From Leptolyngbya sp. DLM2.Bin15 (GTDB lineage: Bacteria; Cyanobacteriota; Cyanobacteriia; RECH01): 45,152 nucleotides of DNA. The notes beneath the pieces were generated by a model. That model saw only the letters and a list, made by a program, of their open reading frames with translations, had not been told where the DNA came from and did no database searches. Location of the stretch: contig RECH01000248.1 in assembly GCA_007694125.1 (NCBI GenBank), positions 1 to 45,152 on the forward strand. Direction: 5' to 3'. A program made the position numbers and the translations under genes. Of this stretch, positions 18,247 to 26,228 are shown one piece after another (position 1 is the first letter of the stretch; each line of letters starts with the position of its first letter).

Positions 18247-19866
18247 CTAGTTGCTGCCCAAAACAAACAGGCTGAGCATGGTGGCTCCGTTCCACAAGCT
18301 ATGGAGCACCATGGGGGCGAGCATGTTGCGCGATCGCGTATAGACTACACCCAAAATGCAGCCGAGTAGCGTCAGAGGGAGAACTTCCGAGAGGCTAAGG
18401 TGGGCGATCGCAAACACCAGGCCGCTGACCACAATGGCTCCCCAAACGGGAAAGTAGCGCGTTAAGGACGAGAGCAAGAAGCCGCGAAACAGCAGTTCTT
18501 CAAACACGGGCGCGGCGATGGAGGCCGTGAAGAAAAAGATGCTGAGGGAGATGGGATCGCCTTCCTCTAGGACAATTTGCAGCAGGGGATTACTGCCCCC
18601 TTGCCCCTGCCAAATTTGTTGGTTGAGCAGCGACACCACAATCATCAGCGGCAGAGCCACAAAATAGCCACCGGCTCCCCAGGCTAGCCAGCGATCGCCT
18701 AAGCTAACCCGGAACCAGTCTTTGGGCAGGGGAAAATAGCTGCGAATGGATAGATAGAGCACCAGCAAGCCCAGACCAGACATGGAAAGGTAGTAGGTGA
18801 GGGTGTAGGCGGCCTTGGCGCGGATGCCAAAGGCCGAAAAGTTGAAGCCCACTAATCCCAGCAGTAGGGGAATGGCTAGCTGCCCTACCAGGAAAAATCC
18901 TACGATCAGCACCTGCCAGATAATTTCCCAGTTCCAAGGCGTTTCCCAGGCTAGGCTACCGTTTTGAGCCAGGAGAGATTCGGGGCCCTTCAAGACGCGC
19001 TGCACCACCACCACAATCAGCAGCACAATCCCAATCAAAGACCCCACCACCGGCATCAGGCCAATCACCGCCAGCTTCCCGAGGGTTGATTGAGCGATCG
19101 CTTGCTGGAGGGTTTGTAGCTCCGTCAAGGCTTCGGTACGCTGCTGGAGGGTATAGAGCCGGGCCAGGGACTGGTAGCGAAACCAGCCGTCTAGGTTTTT
19201 TTGTAAATTGGGCTCCGCATCGGGCAAAATCCTGGCGGGCTGGCTCCAAAGCCCCGATAAAATTTCGGCGGTGAGCCCGAGGGATGGATCCGTGGTCGCA
19301 ACCGAGGAGGATGGGGTACTCGGCGGCGATCGCTCCATCACCTGCTGCCATAGCTCTAAGGCTGATTGGGTTTCATCTTGATTGACCTGGAGGAGACCGA
19401 TGCGAACATCCAGTTGGTTCAGCAAACTCTGCTGCTGCTGAATGGCTCGCTGTAGGGCCTGAGTAGACTCGGCGGTTGCTGGGGGCGTAGGATTGGTGAT
19501 CTCTGACAGGCTAGCACCGGTTGGATCGGCATCGGTGTTGAGATCGTTGAGCCGTCCCTGAAAGCCTTGCAGGGAGGTTTGGGCAGACTCCCGCACCTCT
19601 TGATATTGCTTCAGCGCGTTGGCTAGGGGATTTGCGCCCACCAGCACATTTTGCACCGGTGGAACGTCGTTGGCTTCGTTGCCGCTCGATACTATCTCCA
19701 ACTCAGCCGCATTCAGCAGCAGATCGGTTTGGTAGAGCTGCAATCGACTGGTAATTTGCGGTTCATTCCAGCTCGCCAGCAGCAGGGTGCTAACTCGCAG
19801 GACTACAAGCACCGTTAGAATGCCTAGAATTAATGGCCGCAACGGTATGGATCGTTGTTCCGTCAT
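18247..19866 (-). CDS. CPBP-family intramembrane glutamic endopeptidase
   Basis: Predicted membrane protease of the CAAX/bacteriocin-processing (Abi) family. The active-site motifs are EELLFRGFLLSSL (Glu-Glu-x3-Arg), a FAIAHLSL histidine motif and HSLWNGATML, all in the C-terminal multi-span half (about residues 290-535). Ahead of this lies an unusually long non-membrane region: after one N-terminal span (11-31) about 230 residues of helical, Gln-rich, coiled-coil-like sequence probably face the periplasm. The ATG at 19866 is chosen because GGGGAGAGGGG immediately precedes it; an earlier in-frame start adds 21 charged residues. Substrate unknown. Confidence 0.83.
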   Translation of the reverse strand: MTEQRSIPLRPLILGILTVLVVLRVSTLLLASWNEPQITSRLQLYQTDLLLNAAELEIVSSGNEANDVPPVQNVLVGANPLANALKQYQEVRESAQTSLQGFQGRLNDLNTDADPTGASLSEITNPTPPATAESTQALQRAIQQQQSLLNQLDVRIGLLQVNQDETQSALELWQQVMERSPPSTPSSSVATTDPSLGLTAEILSGLWSQPARILPDAEPNLQKNLDGWFRYQSLARLYTLQQRTEALTELQTLQQAIAQSTLGKLAVIGLMPVVGSLIGIVLLIVVVVQRVLKGPESLLAQNGSLAWETPWNWEIIWQVLIVGFFLVGQLAIPLLLGLVGFNFSAFGIRAKAAYTLTYYLSMSGLGLLVLYLSIRSYFPLPKDWFRVSLGDRWLAWGAGGYFVALPLMIVVSLLNQQIWQGQGGSNPLLQIVLEEGDPISLSIFFFTASIAAPVFEELLFRGFLLSSLTRYFPVWGAIVVSGLVFAIAHLSLSEVLPLTLLGCILGVVYTRSRNMLAPMVLHSLWNGATMLSLFVLGSN

Positions 19867-20043
19867 CCCCTCTCCCCGTCTCACTAGATCCTGACCAACG
19901 GCGGTTCTCGGAGACCTACGCCCTGGCACTGATTGGCATTATCGCACTGTTCGCGGATGGGTTGTTATCCGTGCAAGGGGGAGAGCCCCTTGAGCAGAGC
20001 AGGATAGGGCGAAAAAAATAGGGGCATTGCCTAGCACTACCCC

Positions 20044-20064
20044 TTGGAAAACGTTTGGAAAACG
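20044..20064. repeat. 11-bp-period duplication
   Basis: TTGGAAAACG occurs twice, one base apart, downstream of the small membrane protein gene. Confidence 0.7.
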
Positions 20065-20082
20065 ATGCTGCTGGCTAAGCTA

Positions 20083-20628
20083 CTACTGAGAATCGTCGGT
20101 AGCGATCGCCTCAGGCATCCATGAAGGGGTGCGATGGCTGATGTTGTAGCACAGGGCCAAGAGCACACCGCCGGCGGCAAATTTCAGCACTTCTAACACA
20201 AAGTAGCCTTGGTGCATGGCTGTCATAGCATCGGGCACGGTGGCAGGAGCAAAGAGGTTGAGATTTAAGCCCAACTGGCTCATGGCTGGAGAAAAGACGT
20301 AGGTTTCCAGTAAGCAAATGCTCACCAGTACCGATGCTAGAGCGATCGCCCATTGACGTGTGGTCGCTTGAATCACCTGCAGACGGGTGAGCAGCAACAT
20401 GCTGGTGACCACCACGGCCGCCATGAGGAGTTCAACGCGGTTAAAAATCCAGAACATCAGATAGCCAGCGGAGGCGAAGTCAGGCTGGGTCATCATGCCC
20501 GTTAGGTAGAGGCTAGGCATCATGACCATATCGACCACGATGCTGCCTCCTAACCAAATGGCTAGGGAGACGAGGGCCACAATGACCCAGCGGTTTGGAC
20601 GAAAGGATGGTTGGGAAAGCGTAGCCAT
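20083..20628 (-). CDS. four-span membrane protein resembling DUF4149
   Basis: 181 residues with four hydrophobic segments (about 13-36, 62-84, 92-113 and 145-167). The pattern WLGGSIVVDMVMMPSLY early in the protein followed by FNRVELLMAAVVV resembles the DUF4149/TMEM205-type families; this match is by eye and moderate. No catalytic motif is seen. It precedes the CPBP protease on the same strand, with a gap of about 215 bp that contains a duplicated TTGGAAAACG. Function unknown. Confidence 0.65.
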   Translation of the reverse strand: MATLSQPSFRPNRWVIVALVSLAIWLGGSIVVDMVMMPSLYLTGMMTQPDFASAGYLMFWIFNRVELLMAAVVVTSMLLLTRLQVIQATTRQWAIALASVLVSICLLETYVFSPAMSQLGLNLNLFAPATVPDAMTAMHQGYFVLEVLKFAAGGVLLALCYNISHRTPSWMPEAIATDDSQ

Positions 20629-21488
20629 AGGATATCGACTCCATAATGCCTGTGGATGGTGTGGGTCAATCCATGCTCCGTGGTTGGCGTGGAGAGATCA
20701 CGGGGATGGCAAAACCTTTGATGCGATAACGGTTTCGCTCTAGCCCTCTAGTTGTACGATAGCGAAGTCGTGGGTGGAAAACCGTGAATTTTCGTGTCAC
20801 ACCGGCGTCCCGAGGGGCTGGTATGGCTGGGTTGAGTCGGATCGTTGGGCCGCGATCGCGCCGTTGCAGAATCGGCCTGTATGACCCAACCTCAGATGTA
20901 CCAGAGGCTTGACCGATTCGATCAGAATTGCTGGAGCCGGGCTAGGATAGGAGCGATCGCTTTACACATTGTTGCGATCGCTTCATGCATCTTCAAACAT
21001 GCTTTTTCAGAGAGGCGTAGCTGCTTGGGGAACCCAGGGCTGGATGGGGGCGATCGCCCCGGTTGTGATTCTGCTCAAGTCCCGCTCAACGTCTGCTCAA
21101 CATTGCAGATGTCTAAAATCTCGCATATCTTAGGGTGACGGACGCCGTCCAGCCGGTCTAACGCTCATTCAGCTTATGACCCAAGGTGTTGGTCTCGCGC
21201 CGTTCCGCGATGTATAGACTCCGTCAACCGCTGAGCAGATGACCCGCTCCATCACGTCTCCCTGGTCTTGCCCAAAGCTGGCTAATCTGTGTCTTTTACA
21301 TCTAGGTCTTAGGGCTGTGTAGCTAAGCTACGGATCCATGTACCCATCCGATACATCGAGATACATCACATCGAGAAATATCGAGGGATAAGACTACACC
21401 GGCCCCCTCGCCTGAAGGCCTGACCGCTGCTATGGCGGGATATGGTTAGAGTCTGTTAACGTCTGTTGAGGTGAATCGAGTCTGCATC
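20629..21488. other. 860-bp divergent intergenic region rich in HIP1 palindromes
   Basis: No credible gene: a rightward 97-codon frame at 20845-21138 is arginine/serine/cysteine-rich and unlike a protein. HIP1 octamers cluster here, including a 14-bp palindrome GGGGCGATCGCCCC at 21047-21060 and copies near 20954 and 20975. A small hairpin GTAGC-TAA-GCTAC lies at 21319-21331. Repeated GATACATC/ATCGAG words lie at about 21350-21390. An unrecognised small RNA cannot be excluded. Confidence 0.45.
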
Positions 21489-23333
21489 ATGACTGAAGCC
21501 AACATTCCTCCCATGCATTCGTCGTCCCAGGAGCAGACCGCTGCCGAGCGTCGTGATCCGGTACAACACCATCGTGAAGCTCCTCTCTCTGCCGTTGGAG
21601 ACGAACCCACAGCCCATCTTGACGATTGGCAGTTGGTCGATTTTCCCAACGCGATTAGCATTGATGCCATGGAGCGGCGGGCGATGTATGACAGCGGCGA
21701 TGTGCAGCCTCGGCTGACGACCTCATCCCCAAGCGATCGCCCTCGGCCCTTGACGGTGTTGCCCGATCTCTCTTCACCGGCCCGCACCGCCTCAACGTCC
21801 CCCGATCCATCTGCCAGTGAGCCCCCTGCGCCACCGGAGGTGTCGGATCTGATTGCCTTGATTCAAGATCTCAACCAGTGTAATCATGCGTTGCTGGAGC
21901 GGGTGAATCAGCTTGAAGTTGCGTTGGATGAAGCCCAGACGGCGGCTGAAGCTGGGAGCGATCGCCCTGACATGGTCTTAGAACCATCAGCCTTGGAACC
22001 ATCAGCCGATCAACGATCCCAGTTGCCTCAAGGGGAGGTGGCCCACCATCAGCAGCGCCAGCAGATCCGTATTGACACCCTCACGGCTCAGTTTACGAGT
22101 AGCCAGCAGCGCATTGCTGAGCTAGAGCGGGAATGTGCCCTGACCCAGCAGCGTTATCAAGCCCAAACTCAGCACTTGACCGAGCTAGAAGCGGTGTGTC
22201 GAGACCTGCGATCGCGCCTCCATCGCCAGCAGCGCTATACCCTGCAGTTCAAAGTTGCGTTAGAAAAATCCCTAGAAGTGCCCCTGCCGAGCTACCTAGA
22301 AGGGGCGGATGCAGAAGCGATCGCTGATGGAGAGATGCCCGCTGTCTTGCAGGAAGCCAGGGGCATTCGTCCTTGGTCAGCCCAAGCCATTTCTGACCAT
22401 GTTTCCAAGATTGAAGCCCGTCTCCAGTCTGCCCTGCACGATGTGCCGCCCATCTCGGCAGAGGAGCATCTAGATACCATTCTGCCGGTCGCGCCCCTTG
22501 TGGTTCCGCCCGCTACGCCACCGATTGATGTGACGACGGAGTCGCCCGCAGAGTCGTCCACAGAGTCGTCCACAGAGTCGCCCGCAGAGTTGCCTACAGA
22601 GTCGCCCACGGATCGTGCCGCCTCGGACTCTGCCAAGGCTGGTTTCAGTCCTGTCACCAGCTTCACCCAGACGCCTCTCCCGCCCAAGTTGACAGCCCTA
22701 TCCCAGGCAAAACGCGATCCGGAAGCGCCGTCAGCGTTGTCCTTGCCGGGGGAAAAAGAACGACCTGCACCCCTCGATCCTGCCTTGCTGCAACAGCTTG
22801 ATGCAGCGGTGCAACCCCTGCTGGATTCGGTGATGGAGGTGATTAAGGCAGAGCAGCCGACTGGAGCGGCCGCTACGCCACCCTCGGGTATACCGGTTGT
22901 GACGCCTAGGGCTGCAGAGACAGAGCTGGCCGATGGTGTCCCGTCGTTTGACGATCTCTCCGCAAACAGCACGGTTTCGCCTGAGGCAGAAGAATCCCTG
23001 TGGCAAGATCTGGCGCGGCTGGTGGATATTTCCACCGATGATGTGGTGCAGGCGAGCCTCTCGGGCAATTTTGATGCCTTTGCGGCGATTAACTACGACG
23101 CCGTGCCGGGGCAGGGAACGCCGTCGCCCAAGGCTACTTCACCCAAGGCTACTTCACCCAAGGCTACTGGACGTCCGTCCTTGTCGTTGCCCCAAGAACA
23201 GCAGGCGATCGCCCCACCGCCAACTCCACTCACTCTCCCAGCGCCCCCCGCGCCTCCCCTAGCACCCCCCAGCCCACGGAAAAAGCGGACGTCGCTAGCC
23301 TCGATTGATCTCCCCACCTTTCCCCGCGCTTAG
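21489..23333 (+). CDS. disordered coiled-coil protein, function unknown
   Basis: 614 residues, mostly low complexity. Residues 1-115 are disordered and acidic/Pro/Ser-rich. About 117-155 (SDLIALIQDLNQCNHALLERVNQL) and 185-260 (LTAQFTSSQQRIAELERE..., VCRDLRSRLHRQQRYTLQFKVALE) are coiled coils. The central region has a hexad-repeat stretch ESSTESSTESPAE encoded by 12-bp units. A conserved-looking short segment (LWQDLARLVDISTDDVVQASLSG) lies near residue 500, followed by PKATS repeats and a proline-rich end. No signal peptide or membrane span. A GTG at 21471 is an alternative start with no better ribosome binding site. The 3' end overlaps the convergent birA by 39 bp. Possibly a cytoskeletal or scaffold protein; this is a guess. 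Confidence 0.65.
   Translation: MTEANIPPMHSSSQEQTAAERRDPVQHHREAPLSAVGDEPTAHLDDWQLVDFPNAISIDAMERRAMYDSGDVQPRLTTSSPSDRPRPLTVLPDLSSPARTASTSPDPSASEPPAPPEVSDLIALIQDLNQCNHALLERVNQLEVALDEAQTAAEAGSDRPDMVLEPSALEPSADQRSQLPQGEVAHHQQRQQIRIDTLTAQFTSSQQRIAELERECALTQQRYQAQTQHLTELEAVCRDLRSRLHRQQRYTLQFKVALEKSLEVPLPSYLEGADAEAIADGEMPAVLQEARGIRPWSAQAISDHVSKIEARLQSALHDVPPISAEEHLDTILPVAPLVVPPATPPIDVTTESPAESSTESSTESPAELPTESPTDRAASDSAKAGFSPVTSFTQTPLPPKLTALSQAKRDPEAPSALSLPGEKERPAPLDPALLQQLDAAVQPLLDSVMEVIKAEQPTGAAATPPSGIPVVTPRAAETELADGVPSFDDLSANSTVSPEAEESLWQDLARLVDISTDDVVQASLSGNFDAFAAINYDAVPGQGTPSPKATSPKATSPKATGRPSLSLPQEQQAIAPPPTPLTLPAPPAPPLAPPSPRKKRTSLASIDLPTFPRA
22539..22610. repeat. 12-bp tandem repeat, six units, coding
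   Basis: Units of the type GAGTCGTCCACA / GAGTCGCCCGCA repeat six times without interruption and encode ES(S/P)(T/A) units in the coiled-coil protein. The two middle copies are identical, suggesting recent slippage. Confidence 0.9.
23127..23171. repeat. 15-bp tandem repeat, three units, coding
   Basis: CCCAAGGCTACTTCA occurs twice exactly, then CCCAAGGCTACTGGA. Encodes PKATS-PKATS-PKATG near the C-terminus of the coiled-coil protein; frame is preserved. Confidence 0.9.
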
Positions 23334-24191
23334 AGCGTTGGAATTGGGTTCGCCTGGAGTTGCGTAGCCAAGGTGGATCTCTCCTGGCTGCAGGTGGCGA
23401 TCGCTCTCAGTCTCAGCTTCCCGCACCTCCAGATCTCCCTGGGGTGAGATGCCGAGCACCTGTACCTGGCGATCCCCGAAGGGTACCCACTGCCCTCGAT
23501 GGCTGAGGAGTTCCTGGTAACTAGGGGCGATCGCTGCCATGCCCTGCTGCTGCCATAGGCCATAGGCGCTCAGGAGTCCCCACAGGATTTGGGCCACCAC
23601 CTGCTCCATGGAGGGGAGGGGCGATCGCTCTTGGTCGCTCAGCCAATCCCGCAGCGCGATGCCATGGGCTGGGGTGGCGTTCCTCCAGTTGAGCCCCACG
23701 CCGACCACGGCCTGCTGCACCTGCCCTTGGCGCAGGCGGGTTTCTGTCAAAATGCCGGCCAGTTTTCGCCCCTCGATCACCAAATCGTTGGGCCATTTAA
23801 TCTGCACCGGGATCGACCCCTGCCGCAGAGCCTGGGCAATGCCCCAACTACAGCAGAGGGTGAGCTGTTGCGCGGCCTGGGCACTGCAGGTGGGACGCAG
23901 CGCCACCGAGAGATAGATACCCCCCACCTCAGATTGCCATACCCGCCCTCGCTGCCCGCGGCCAGACTGCTGCTGCTGAGCGATGACGACGGTGCCCTCG
24001 GCTGCCCCCTGCTGCATGAAGTCTGCTAGAAGGAGGTTGGTGGACTCTAGGGTGGTGTAGGCGTAGATCTGAGGGGCGATCGCTGCCGTGGGGGCAAATC
24101 TAGGGGAGAGGCGGGTGCCGCTACGGTAGATTTGCTCCAGCTCTGTCTGTACGGTCTGCTGCTGAAAGTCTGTCCAGATGGGCTCCGACAT
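23295..24191 (-). CDS. birA: biotin--[acetyl-CoA-carboxylase] ligase
   Basis: Attaches biotin to the carrier subunit of acetyl-CoA carboxylase. Catalytic-domain motifs are present: YTTLESTNLLLADF, the biotinyl-AMP loop QQQQSGRGQRGRVWQSEVGG, YLSVALRP and IKWPNDLVIEGRKLAGILTET. There is no N-terminal HTH, so it is a monofunctional ligase, not a biotin repressor. A small C-terminal SH3-like domain follows, then about 17 extra residues that extend over the end of the convergent coiled-coil gene. It begins 33 bp after the stop of the methylase gene, so the two probably form an operon. Confidence 0.92.
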   Translation of the reverse strand: MSEPIWTDFQQQTVQTELEQIYRSGTRLSPRFAPTAAIAPQIYAYTTLESTNLLLADFMQQGAAEGTVVIAQQQQSGRGQRGRVWQSEVGGIYLSVALRPTCSAQAAQQLTLCCSWGIAQALRQGSIPVQIKWPNDLVIEGRKLAGILTETRLRQGQVQQAVVGVGLNWRNATPAHGIALRDWLSDQERSPLPSMEQVVAQILWGLLSAYGLWQQQGMAAIAPSYQELLSHRGQWVPFGDRQVQVLGISPQGDLEVREAETESDRHLQPGEIHLGYATPGEPNSNALSAGKGGEINRG

Positions 24192-24224
24192 GGGTAGGGC
24201 GTTGGGATTGACGGGAAGGACGAT

Positions 24225-25100
24225 TTAGATCGACTGCAGCGGGGGCTTGTAGGACGTAACCAGGACTTCGGTAATCCTGCCCCGCCGCTGGGCATTGCAG
24301 TTGACCAAGCGAACCGCCGAAATGGTGTGGATATGGGCGCGATCGCAACTGCCATAGAGATCGCGAATGAAGGGACAGTCGGAATTGGATAGCATCACCT
24401 GGACGCCTCGTTCGGCTAAGGTGACAAAGGTTTGAAAGAGACGAATTTGCTCGGCTTCCCCAAAGGCATAGCGGTTGTAGCCCGTGAAGTTGCTGGTGGC
24501 GCTGATGGGATGGTAGGGCGGATCGAAGTAGACAAAGTCCTTGGGCGACTGGGCGATCTCTAGAACATGGTCAAAGGGCAGGCGGTCAATGATGGCTCGT
24601 TGCAGCACCGCAGAGGCGGCGTAGAGAACGTCGGGATCAAAAATACCGGGGTTTTTGTAGCGCCCCATGGGTACGTTAAATTTCCCCTTAGAATTCTCGC
24701 GATATAGGCCGTTGAAGCAAGTCTTGTTGAGATAAATCAGCCTGGCTGCCCGCTCCACAGGCGATCGCCCCTCACTAGCCCGCACGTCGTAGTAATGCTC
24801 TGAACAATGGGCCCGTCGATGCTCTTCTAGGTGCAGCAGCACCTCATCCACGTGCTGCTGCACACATTGATAGACGTTGACCAGTTCAGGGTTAATGTCG
24901 GTCAAATGGGCTTGACGCAGTTGGCTGGATAGGAAAAAAAAGACGGCCCCGCCCCCCAAGAAAGGTTCGTAGTAGGTGTCAAACTGCGGCGGAAAATAGG
25001 CTCGATACTGCTGAAGCAACTGCCCCTTGCCGCCCACCCATTTTAAGAACGGTCGGGGCGCGATCGCAGCGGAGGAGGGACGGGGTAGGGACATGGGCAT
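24225..25100 (-). CDS. Dam-type DNA adenine-N6 methyltransferase (D12 class), probable GATC specificity
   Basis: S-adenosylmethionine-dependent methylase of the Dam/DpnM class. Visible motifs: FLKWVGGKGQLL (residues 18-29), YEPFLGGGAVFFF (44-56), an LTDINPELVNVY segment, YLNKTCFNGLYREN (123-136) and the catalytic DPPY (193-196) inside VYFDPPYHPI. Length 291 is normal. No restriction endonuclease is next to it, so it looks solitary, like the GATC methylases known in other cyanobacteria. GATC is the centre of the HIP1 octamer GCGATCGC, which is abundant in this window. A HIP1 copy lies inside the gene, decoded EGRSP (residues 110-114). Specificity is inferred from the family. Confidence 0.88.
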   Translation of the reverse strand: MPMSLPRPSSAAIAPRPFLKWVGGKGQLLQQYRAYFPPQFDTYYEPFLGGGAVFFFLSSQLRQAHLTDINPELVNVYQCVQQHVDEVLLHLEEHRRAHCSEHYYDVRASEGRSPVERAARLIYLNKTCFNGLYRENSKGKFNVPMGRYKNPGIFDPDVLYAASAVLQRAIIDRLPFDHVLEIAQSPKDFVYFDPPYHPISATSNFTGYNRYAFGEAEQIRLFQTFVTLAERGVQVMLSNSDCPFIRDLYGSCDRAHIHTISAVRLVNCNAQRRGRITEVLVTSYKPPLQSI

Positions 25101-25448
25101 GGCTGAGGCGGCTCAGGTTTTGGGGTTGAGACGGAGACTTGGCAAACGGTAGTGCCCTGGAGGCAGCCTTGATTCGTGGTGACCGACCGACTTGAGGTAT
25201 GGACGTTAGATACAAAACACCATGGAATCTCCGGCGGTGGGGTAGTGTTCCAGGCATTCAGTCCGTACAATGGGGAAGGACTAGCGCACCATGGTTGCGG
25301 TTTAAATCCTAGAATCGCTCCCAGACTCCAACGCTACTAGGCGTCTCTAAGGCGCTCCTTGGGCGATCGCGTCTGCTTGTATTGACAGTTTGTACTGACA
25401 GTGTACTATCCCAGTGGGCACCTGCGCACTTATTTTTATCCCACGATT
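25101..25448. other. divergent spacer between the methylase and DUF751 genes
   Basis: About 350 bp without a supported gene. It contains one HIP1 near 25363 and paired TTGACAGTTTGTACTGACAGTG words at about 25382-25404, where a promoter for the DUF751-rbfA unit could lie. No convincing RNA structure was seen. Confidence 0.35.
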
Positions 25449-25652
25449 ATGCAAGACTTTTTTCAAAACGTTTCCCGCTATCCCCGTTATTTAATCACCT
25501 TTAGCCTGGGTGTACTCTATACGTTTGTAAAGCCTTTGATTCCGCTATTTGAACGGCCTACAACGGCGGTGGCTCTCGTGGGGCTGATGGTTGCCTCCTT
25601 CGCATTTCTCACCTTTACTCTGCGGGCAATGCTAGGGTTGAATGCGGGCTAG
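25449..25652 (+). CDS. DUF751 (Ycf33-like) small membrane protein
   Basis: 67 residues from the ATG at 25449: MQDFFQNVSRYPRYLITFSL, then two hydrophobic spans (about 12-31 and 45-62). The FWxNVxRYPRF-type N-terminus with two spans matches the DUF751/Ycf33 family of cyanobacteria and algal plastids. Upstream in-frame codons to 25401 are not protein-like. Function of the family is unknown. Only 45 bp separate it from rbfA, so they are probably cotranscribed. Confidence 0.78.
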   Translation: MQDFFQNVSRYPRYLITFSLGVLYTFVKPLIPLFERPTTAVALVGLMVASFAFLTFTLRAMLGLNAG

Positions 25653-25697
25653 TAACCCACCCCAAGATTAAACCTGTACCCGTTGGGAGGGACACCT

Positions 25698-26153
25698 ATG
25701 GCCAAGAATCGTCGCGTAGAGCGCGTAGCCGAGCTGATTCGGCGCGAAGTCAGCCAAATGCTGGTTGCCGACATTAAAGATGAGCGGGTGGGGATGGGCA
25801 TGGTGAGCGTCACGGATGTGGATGTGTCCGGTGATCTCCAACATGCCAAGATTTTTGTCAGCATTTACGGCAGTGATGAAGCCCGCGCGGAAACCATGGA
25901 AGGGTTGCGGTCTGCCACGGGATTTGTGCGCAGTGAGCTCGGGAAGCGGGTGCGCCTCCGCCGCACGCCTGAGGTGTTGTTTGTGGAAGATCGGGGTATT
26001 GAGCGGGGCAGTCGGGTGCTGTCGTTGATCAATCAACTCAGCCAAAACCCATCGCCCCTTGATGACGAGCCCGCAGAGGCCGATCCGGTGGCGTTGGATG
26101 CTGTTGATGGTGACGACGCTGATGGTGACGACGCTGATGGTGGCGATGATTAA
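25698..26153 (+). CDS. rbfA: ribosome-binding factor A
   Basis: Assembly factor for the 30S subunit, needed for 16S 5'-end maturation. The KH-type domain is clear: [51 protein letters not shown] and [34 protein letters not shown]. The ATG at 25698 has GGGAGG eight bases before it; the TTG 15 bases earlier would include this site. The C-terminus carries a strongly acidic extension ending in a 15-bp tandem repeat (DGDDA units). Between a DUF751 gene and a GH3 gene on the same strand. Confidence 0.94.
   Translation: MAKNRRVERVAELIRREVSQMLVADIKDERVGMGMVSVTDVDVSGDLQHAKIFVSIYGSDEARAETMEGLRSATGFVRSELGKRVRLRRTPEVLFVEDRGIERGSRVLSLINQLSQNPSPLDDEPAEADPVALDAVDGDDADGDDADGGDD
26106..26150. repeat. 15-bp tandem repeat forming the acidic RbfA tail
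   Basis: GATGGTGACGACGCT occurs twice exactly, then a diverged third copy runs up to the stop codon. It encodes [15 protein letters not shown]. Confidence 0.9.
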
Positions 26154-26228
26154 GGGACTTGCGTTGGACACCTACCCTGCCGGGCGGCTAAGCCGATTGA
26201 GGCGGGTGATCCTGGGAGCGATCGCCCG

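Noticed and set aside
20845-21138. Rightward 97-codon frame in the HIP1-rich spacer
   Set aside because: Composition and HIP1-encoded stretches look non-coding; no ribosome binding site.
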